This document shows, piece by piece, positions 57,050 to 64,000 of a stretch of DNA of 64,000 nucleotides. The DNA lies in the NCBI GenBank assembly GCA_033398695.1, contig CM065818.1, positions 34,434,001 to 34,498,000 of the forward strand. The letters run 5' to 3'. The position numbers and the translations under genes are program-made. Below the pieces are notes generated by a model. That model had not been told where the DNA came from and did not search any database. It was given only the letters and a program-made list of their open reading frames with translations. Origin of the DNA: Orobanche coerulescens (lineage: Eukaryota; Streptophyta; Magnoliopsida; Lamiales; Orobanchaceae). Within the stretch, counting starts at the first letter, position 1. Each line of letters begins with the position of its first letter.

Positions 57050-57702
57050 ATGGAATCATCATCTTCTACAAAAAGATTTAACTCAGTCTGCATTTTTGGT
57101 GGAGCTAGTTATGGAAAAGATGCATGCTTTACTGAAGCAGCCCACAACTTGGGTCGTACTTTAGGAGAAAAATGCATTCATATAGTTTACGGAGGAGGAA
57201 GTCTAGGATTAATGGGACGAGTCACGTACGCCTATATGGAAGGAGTAAGAGTGTTAGGAATAATTCCAAAACCTCTGGCTGAAAGTAAAATCACCGGGGC
57301 AACTATTGGAGATGAGTTTAGATCTGTAAATATGCAAGATCGCATAACTCACATGATAAATAATTATGGCGCCTTTATCACCCTTCCCGGTGGTTTTGGC
57401 ACTCTTGAGGAACCTTTTCATGTGGTTACCAGAGCCCAGCTAAATGTTCATCAAAAACCAATAGGTCTGCTTAATGTCAATGGTTTCTTGATGGTTTACT
57501 ATCTTTCATCGACTACTCTGCTGAAAAAGGTTTTATTTCCGAGCGTGCTAAACGAATCATAGTCGTTGCAACAACACCAGAAGAGCTAATCAAAAAACTC
57601 ACTGAATTTGTTCCTCAACCAGATCCAGCTCTAGCTAATATTGTCTGGATGGAAGATCTCACCGTGAGAAAAAGAAAAGTGGATTCATTCCTCTCCCTTT
57701 GA
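57050..57702 (+). pseudogene. LOG-like cytokinin riboside 5'-monophosphate phosphoribohydrolase inside an Athila element (one frameshift)
   Basis: LOG enzymes cleave cytokinin nucleotides to active free-base cytokinins in the cytosol. The frame starts at MESSSSTKRFNSVCIFGGAS. It has the Rossmann-type VYGGGSLGLMG (46-56), a conserved Arg98 in MQDRITHM and the family signature PGGFGTLEE (113-121), followed by AQLNVHQKPIGLLNVNGF. One base is missing in a T run near 57492. The following frame carries ISERAKRIIVVATTPEELIK and ends with TGA at 57702. Total length would be about 217 residues, normal for LOG. No introns are present, whereas plant LOG genes have several, so it looks like a captured cDNA. 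It lies between integrase and 3' LTR, on the element's coding strand. Residue replacements suggest long separation from ordinary LOG genes; activity cannot be judged. Confidence 0.85.
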
Positions 57703-59147
57703 TACCCCATATCAGACCTCTTGTTATTTTTACTTTCTGTCGTGTCTAAAAATCGTGCTAAATGATGGCAGCTTAAGGAGTTTCTTCTTGATCTCTTGAC
57801 ACGCATCTATTCGCGATTTATATATTGTTATTTTATTGCTGTAATTTTTATTGTGTGTTTTTTATATAAAAGCATTGATGGCAGCGTAAGGCGACTCTTC
57901 GGACTTTCTTGATGCGCATCTTTAAAATTGTGTTATACTTCCGAGTATATTTTTTTTTGTTATTGTTGTTTGCCTCGTATATTTTTTTCATGCAGATCCA
58001 AAAAGGCGTAGCTCAAGCATCAACTTTCATTTCAGGGAGTTTTCTGTTTTCTCAATTATTTTTCATTTCTAAAAACTGAGGACAGTTTTATTTTCAAGTT
58101 TGGGGGTGGTATGTTTTAATTATTGTGGTGTGATTTGATTATTTTTGTTATTTGGCCTTGATTTTTTTTTTATGTATATATATATATATATTGTTTATTT
58201 GTGAGATTTCTAGATCTGGCCATAAACACCAATAAATTAGCTATATACAAGCTTCTAAAATTGTTTTAACCGGTAAAAAATTGTATATTCCAAAATTTTT
58301 TGAGCCTTAATCTCTCTTTCCAAGCCATGTAGTTATCATATAAAATCGAGTCATTCGTTACCTTGAGAAAAGAAGAATCAGTCGGTTGATGAAAAATAGA
58401 ACTGAAATTTACTTAATTTGTGAAGTTTTTGATTTTTCATGCTTAACTAATAAATGATTTTCTGCAAAAATTCTATTCCCAAAAAAAAGGAGTCATTGGT
58501 GAAAAGAGCTACACGTTAGCAAATAACGGTGTGAAAGCTATCACCTAAAAAAATAAATGACAAACGGAGAAGTGTTGAGCAGCAACAGCTGCCTAATTTT
58601 GGGGGTCTTAAAATTTTGCGAAAAATAAAGGACTAACCATTGTTGGTGCGTAGTTGCCGTCTCACAGAAAAATTGGTGAAAAGAGCTACACGTTAGCAAA
58701 TAACGGTGTGAAAGCTATCACCTCTTAAAAAAAAGATAGAAATTGTGTTGGTGAAAAGAGCTACACGTTAGCAAATAACGGTGTGAAAGCTATCACTAAA
58801 GGGATGTAGTTTATGAACAGACTTGAATTAATTAGCGGCTGAATTTCAATACACTCAATTTCGTGAAAAATCACAATATTTGATAGAAAAATCACAATAT
58901 TTCAATACATTCAAAATCGTTAGTAGATTTATTTTGAATCTTGATTCATTTCTATCTACTGTATAAAGTTGGTTATTGTGTATTAATGGCATTTTGATCT
59001 CTTTTTATCTTTATATATAATTATTTTGCTTAAATTCGTGTGTATTATTTTTTACTTTTTATTTTGTGTCTTATTTTAATTTTTATTTTGTGTGTGATTA
59101 ATAAAGAGTCTTGCTCGTGACTAGCAAGAATTTAAGTGTGGGGTATT
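57703..59147 (+). other. 3' non-coding region of the LOG-carrying Athila element
   Basis: 1.4 kb without a gene. AAGTTTGGGGGTGG at 58096-58109 resembles the polypurine tract of the other Athila element but lies 1.04 kb from the LTR. The likely tract used is TTAAGTGTGGGGTATT just before 59148. A TA microsatellite is at about 58174-58190. Confidence 0.6.
58497..58797 (+). repeat. Three dispersed 48-bp hairpin-forming repeats
   Basis: Near-identical copies at about 58497-58544, 58675-58722 and 58750-58796. Each begins GGTGAAAAGAGCTACACGTT and ends GTGTGAAAGCTATCAC(C). The ends pair with each other (GGTGA with TCACC, AGCT with AGCT, ACACGTTA with TAACGGTGT), giving an imperfect hairpin. Confidence 0.8.
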
Positions 59148-60189
59148 TGATTAGTGCATAATTGATCTAAAATTCATATACAAAATATTCATTTTTCCGG
59201 GCATAATTGTACTGATTTGTGATTAAAAATATATATTTTACAGATATATCCAAACATGAGCTAAAAATGGTTATTTTACAGATTACTGACATGAAGCATC
59301 AAAAAGGACGGAAAACAAGATCAAATCCAACGACGGAAATTTTTCAAGGCAAAACGGCGCACAACACGGGGCAAACTGGGCCGTTTTTCATCGCCGTTTT
59401 TCAGCAGATGCCATGCAAAATTAGTCCACTTTTGACCAACTTGTGAACTCAACCACAAGATATTTTTTTGGTCAAAAATCTGAAAATTCAAAGACATGGG
59501 TGAAGTGTGAACAAAGAATTAAAAAAATGATATTACAATAGATATTTTGAATTAAATAATCAATTGTATTCTTGAAAATCACCTATAAAAGGACATCTTC
59601 ACCCATTGCAAAATAACCCACCTTCTTGCCAAGAAATAACCATCTTCTTGCTAAGAAATACTCCTTTCTTTTAGCAATATATTTTCCTTAGAACTCTCAA
59701 TTTTAGTTTGTATTTCATTTTTGGTTTGAAGTTTTTCTTTCATTTAGTTTGTAATTGAAAAGTGCTTGATCAATAAGCACTTAGTATTTTACTTAGTGTT
59801 TTACTTTCAATTTTTGTAAGCTTGTAACCTTTGAACAAGTTTGAAGTATATTTCTTGCACTTTGATACATCATATTCAAGTAAGTTTTATCTATTGTCAT
59901 TAAGTTCTAGTAATTAAAAGTTTCTATATATATTATATATATATATAAAGCATTTCTATTATAATTTTAGTGTGTATAACCAATGAGTAGCTAATCTTTC
60001 TTCCTAGGGGAAGGGAAATTTCTATTAGGTTATATATTGAGTATTTGATTGATTTAAACTATTTTTAGGACTAATTGGTTTAAATAGAGATTGATCATAT
60101 CCTATTTTTACTAACGAAACCTTCTTGATTGATTGTTGAGTGAATTGGAAACATATCTTTTCAATCTATCAAATGTTAATCTTGTTATC
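59148..60189 (+). repeat. 3' LTR of the LOG-carrying Athila element, interrupted
   Basis: Matches 32188-33236 and stops at CTTGTTATC, where element D begins. The remaining 0.9 kb should lie beyond the right edge. Confidence 0.9.
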
Positions 60190-63100
60190 TGTAACACCCC
60201 CAGAATACGTCCGGGAATATCACACGCCGTAGACCCTTCTCACAAGGATCTACCAGGCTACACTCTAATAGACTACTTAAATGATTAACCGACCGGGGTC
60301 AATCTAATTACAAAGCGGACCGACAAGGTCATTAAACAATTCAGAACTAAAGAAACTTACCTCAAAATGACAAGAATAAACTCCAATACAGAAAGAAATG
60401 ACAACTCAATTTAATAAATGAAAACTACACCCATGCAAGGGTGAATACTCGACCAAAAAGGGGGATGCCGACCAAAGTGAAAACAAAAGGAAAGACTCTG
60501 ACTCTTGTGTGATTAGCATCGTCGTCTTCCATCTTCTTCCAAGCCAATCCCGTGACTGCTCCCGAGCTGCCAAAACCTGAGCGCATAACAGGTACCCACC
60601 CCCCGAAAACTCGGGGGTTAGCAAACTGGAATTTTGCAAGTGCAAGTACATAATATACAAGATATACGAACAGTAACAACACAAAATTCAACCATCGTGA
60701 AGTCTTAACACAAACCATACATTTCCATAGTCAACACAGAATAACACTCGCATACACAAGGTGAAAGATAATCACATAATCATATTCTCTTTACGGAACA
60801 TAACATCAATGAAACTTTAAACGAGCCCAAGGAGTCAGACAAATCCCTTTTGTAAAAGGAAAAATGTTTTGATAAGATAGTTTGTAAACGTTAATATTGA
60901 CTCGGGCCGTCTGGGGTGTTTTAAAATCGAATGGGAATACTTTTGGAAATAATTTCAAAAGCTCTCGGGTCCTTGACCCAACATATGGAAAACAATTACA
61001 CGAAAACCAAGTCAACTTATTCGGGGTCCTCGACCCAATTTATAGAACACTGACACAAATGGAATCATTACAACATCTCACAGGTTTCTCAACCCAATCC
61101 AAATAACATCATCACGACATCAATCATCTCAACATTCCACAGGGTCCTCGACCCAATACACAGAATAGCACCACAATACAATCAAAGGTACAAACCCTCA
61201 TTCGACATATCCTGCTCAAGACCCCCGATTAATTAACCCTCGGAGATTTCGTCAAACCTCCTTGGTTAATTAACCCTGATACCAACGTTTTAAAAACAAG
61301 TTGAAATAAGCTTTCAAAAACACAAATCGCGGTCTATATCAAGACAAACATTTAAAAGTGAGTTGAAAGAATTTGAGATATGAACATCGTTCGGTAACGG
61401 GGTCTTAGCTATCACTCAAATACCCGTAACCAATAAGCCTGCCAGGCGCCTCCCTTGCGCACCTGTGTACCGGCGTTCACTTCCATCATGTTGGCCGCTC
61501 ATTGAACATGTCACCGCACCGGCGTCACTCCCGCAAGAGCCGCCCCTTGCGCGCGCATTAGGTAACACCGGCGTTCACCACCCATATGGAGCCGCACATT
61601 GCAAAGATACACTGTGCCGAGTGCACGCCCCGCCCTCAGAGGTTCCCGGATACGACGTTTCTCACAACAAGAATCCACATTATTTCAATCATCAAGCACA
61701 CAGACAAACATCACAACAATTATCAACTCAGTACATCATGTCACACAATTTCTCCGCCAGTCCATAACCACACAAATAAACAATAACACGCACGTTATTA
61801 ATCAAGACTCAACACAATAAGTCATCGGTAAAACTCCAACACTACACATGTATCCTTATATCGCAACTCAACTGAATATATATATATATATATATAGCCT
61901 TACTATATTATAAGAATAAATATAGTTTACCCATCAATCCAAGTCGAGTACGTCATCTAGTGTTAGTATTCATCACTCGTCATTCACCAATATAGGCGCT
62001 TATATCAATATATGTATATACATACATATATTTAACATATAAATATATATATATACATATATAAAACTAGATATATATATATATACACACATATATATAT
62101 ATATATATACACATTTATACATCCGTATAAATTCATACACTTCGACAACAATGATTTCACGCAGTTACAATTCGTATATCAAGGTACTTGCCTTGGTAAT
62201 CTCTCACGAATACTTCGGAAAATGCGGTTGATTGGAGAAATCCGGAACTCCAATGAAAACGGCGATCGGAAAGGCTCAACACTAGATTTTTGTAGGGAAT
62301 TCGTCCCTAGTATCCTATCATCAAATAAACAACAAATCACACGAGGAAAAACATCGCAAAACGACCAATTTCTCTCTGCGGCATTTTCCCGGACACCTTG
62401 AAGGCGTCAAACGAAAGTTCATATAAACGACGAATCGGAATTGGTAAAACCGTGGAAAGATGATGAAAATGATAGAATACTACTTAATCTACAATTATCC
62501 ATCAGAAATACGAGTAAAAACGATCAAATCGGACAAAGTCAACTAAAACCCCCAAAACTAGATTTTAGGAAACCATACCTTGATTCGATCGATCGGAGCA
62601 AGTTATGGAAGGATTAATTGATGATATGGACTCACTAGTCTCGTGGATTTATAGTGGAACAACATGCCCTCATGTTCTCCAAGCTCCAGCCGTGGAAAGA
62701 GGGGAAAAGGAGTAGAACAATGGGTGTAAACCCGTCTGTCCCGTCATATTTATACTGGTGCAGGACACGGCGCAACAAACGGCTCAGTCCAGCGCCGTGT
62801 TTATCGCCGTGTTGCGGGTCAGCGCGCGACCTGACCGACACGGCGCAACAAACGGCCTAGTCGAGTGTCGTGTCTACCGCCGTGTTGCGGGTCAGTGCGC
62901 GACCTGACCGACACGGCGCAACACCCGGCGCAAGACACTTGCGCGTGTGTCTCGGCCGTGTCCGACACGGCGCAACACCCGGCGCAAATCTTGCGCGGGT
63001 TCTCGGCCGTGTCTCGGCAGGTTCGCTAGTCTGGCCGACCCGCGCAGACACGGCGCTAGCGGCGCGTTGCCACCGCCATTGCATGCAGTCCGGCCGTGAA

Positions 63101-63629
63101 GCTCCGGTTGAAAAATGATTCCGGCACAATCCGAAAATTACAATAGGACCACAACGACGATCCGGAAGGAGACGGAAAATAATAAAACAGGACATACGAT
63201 TAGCTCGACTCCCACAGTGATAAGTCATACCCGACGAATATCACAACACGGTACATCACGCCGTACCAAGAAGTCGTCCGCAGAACAAAACGACCGGTGC
63301 AACCGGCAAAATTCGAAAATAACCGGAACAGAAATCTCGAGTATTGCAACTATAACGTACCGGTTATGATCCAAAATGATAACAAGCATATTACAAAGCA
63401 TGAAATGTCCCAAGCACGGAACGAACACGACGAAAAGCTCGTGGACCGCATCAATGCTCCGAAATGAAAATAATGATATACAACAATTCACCACCTTTGG
63501 CCCTAAATACAAAATCGATCGTCGAGAGGGAGAAATAATTAAATGCTGACACTCGACAGTTGAGAAATTTCCGTTCTACAAAGGGAATTTCAAATTAAAC
63601 CGGAAATGAAAAAAATCTCGGGTATTACA
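60190..63629 (-). repeat. 3' LTR of element D
   Basis: 3440 bp. TATAAATA on the minus strand at 62747-62754. Contains AT/TA microsatellites at 61877-61897 and 62040-62110. A GC-rich block of GACACGGCGCAACA units lies at 62760-63065. Many short ORFs, none recognisable. Confidence 0.85.
62760..63065. repeat. GC-rich tandem repeats beside the TATA box of element D
   Basis: A unit of about 82 bp containing CGCCGTGTTGCGGGTCAG and GACCTGACCGACACGGCGCA occurs nearly twice, followed by shorter GACACGGCGCAACACCCGGC units. A related GC-rich block precedes the TATA boxes of element A. Confidence 0.8.
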
Positions 63630-64000
63630 TTCTACTCCCCTTAAAATAAGTTTCGTCCCGAAACTTAAAGTAAGGAGCGATGGAAAAATCAAGGAAAAGT
63701 AATTACGTGCTCAGCCCCAAAACATCACGAGCAAAGCGTGAACGCAAGGTTCCAGAAGTATGATGAACTGACCTAGCAAGTACAAGGCAATTTAAAATGA
63801 TCGAAAGGTTCACAGATGAATTACCAACAATGAAAGTCATCCCATACCGAAAATACTAAGAAGAGTACGGGTAATACATTCCCCCGTCTAAGAGGACATT
63901 CAATCCCGAAACTTAGAACAACAAAAGATGGAAATTCAAAGCAACGAAACGAAAAACGATCGAAGTTACGATTGTTGGAATCAGCAACAATTAGGACATA

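Larger units (their letters stand above)
32188..60189 (+). mobile_element. Athila Ty3/Gypsy retrotransposon carrying a LOG-like gene, with nested insertions
   Basis: Plus-strand element: 5' LTR (32188-34120), primer-binding site, broken gag and protease, RT, RNase H, integrase split by element A (38598-55545), pol-end hairpin, LOG-like ORF (57050-57702), long 3' region and 3' LTR from 59148. The 3' LTR is cut at 60189 by element D, so its end and target duplication are outside the window. Without A it is about 11 kb in the window. The first kilobase of the LTRs differs at only about ten to fifteen positions, so insertion is fairly recent although the coding regions are broken. Confidence 0.88.
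60190..64000 (-). mobile_element. Element D: chromovirus-type retrotransposon, 3' end only, minus orientation
   Basis: LTR from 60190 (TGTAACACCCCCAG) to 63629 (GGTATTACA), then internal sequence to the window edge. On the minus strand a purine-rich tract (AAGGGGAGTAGAA) and the palindrome at 63648-63666 precede the LTR, so this is the 3' LTR. No coding region is recognised in the 371 internal bases. The LTR end matches that of element A (TCTACGGCGTGT block). The likely left target sequence is TTATC (60185-60189). Confidence 0.85.

Noticed and set aside
60406..60718. ORFs in the element D LTR
   Set aside because: No recognisable domain, and they lie in an LTR with many overlapping short frames.

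Overview
This is nuclear DNA from a flowering plant, most likely a eudicot. The evidence is a multi-intron cucumisin-like subtilase, a DUF1191 membrane-protein gene, and dense nested plant-type Ty3/Gypsy retrotransposons (Athila, Tat and chromovirus lineages). Only two ordinary host genes are seen. Transposable elements occupy roughly 8.5-26 kb and 30-64 kb.

Layout. (1) 1-7482, minus strand: a subtilase with ten phase-consistent exons. Its last few residues lie off the left edge. Intron 6 carries two oppositely oriented hairpin MITEs. (2) 7986-8440: a minisatellite. (3) 8475-26075: a Tat-lineage element on the minus strand, with dual RNase H and an antisense extra ORF that has its own TATA box. 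Its outer 3' LTR end is missing. Inserted in its pol gene is an Athila-related element (11847-20996) that kept gag, protease and an env-like ORF but lost RT, RNase H and integrase. (4) 26076-26852: a T-rich satellite, then a fold-back element (26853-28385) carrying a chromovirus integrase fragment between its inverted arms. (5) 28900-29859, minus: an intact intronless DUF1191 gene. (6) 30284-31963: a small non-coding LTR element with a perfect TTAAA target duplication. (7) 32188-60189: an Athila element whose integrase zinc finger is split by chromovirus-type element A (38598-55545). A's 5' LTR is itself split by chromovirus B (40003-48489). (8) 60190-64000: the 3' LTR and internal end of another chromovirus (D, minus strand), which interrupts the 3' LTR of the Athila element.

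The most unusual item is at 57050-57702. Between the integrase and 3' LTR of the Athila element, where relatives carry an env-like ORF, lies an intronless LOG-like gene. LOG enzymes release active cytokinin from its riboside monophosphate. It has a TATA box 80 bp upstream and is broken by only one missing base. Also notable are a small RNA-type hairpin with compensatory base changes shared by the two Athila-type elements, and a conserved AAGTTTCG/CGAAACTT palindrome just upstream of the 3' LTR in the chromoviruses.

Insertion order inferred from nesting: the Athila element came before A, and A before B; D also postdates the Athila element; the Tat element came before the defective Athila relative. 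Three nested insertions have matching or near-matching 5-bp target duplications (CGATG, ATAGG, CGCCA/CGCTA). All exon limits, LTR limits and similarity judgements were made by eye from the sequence.
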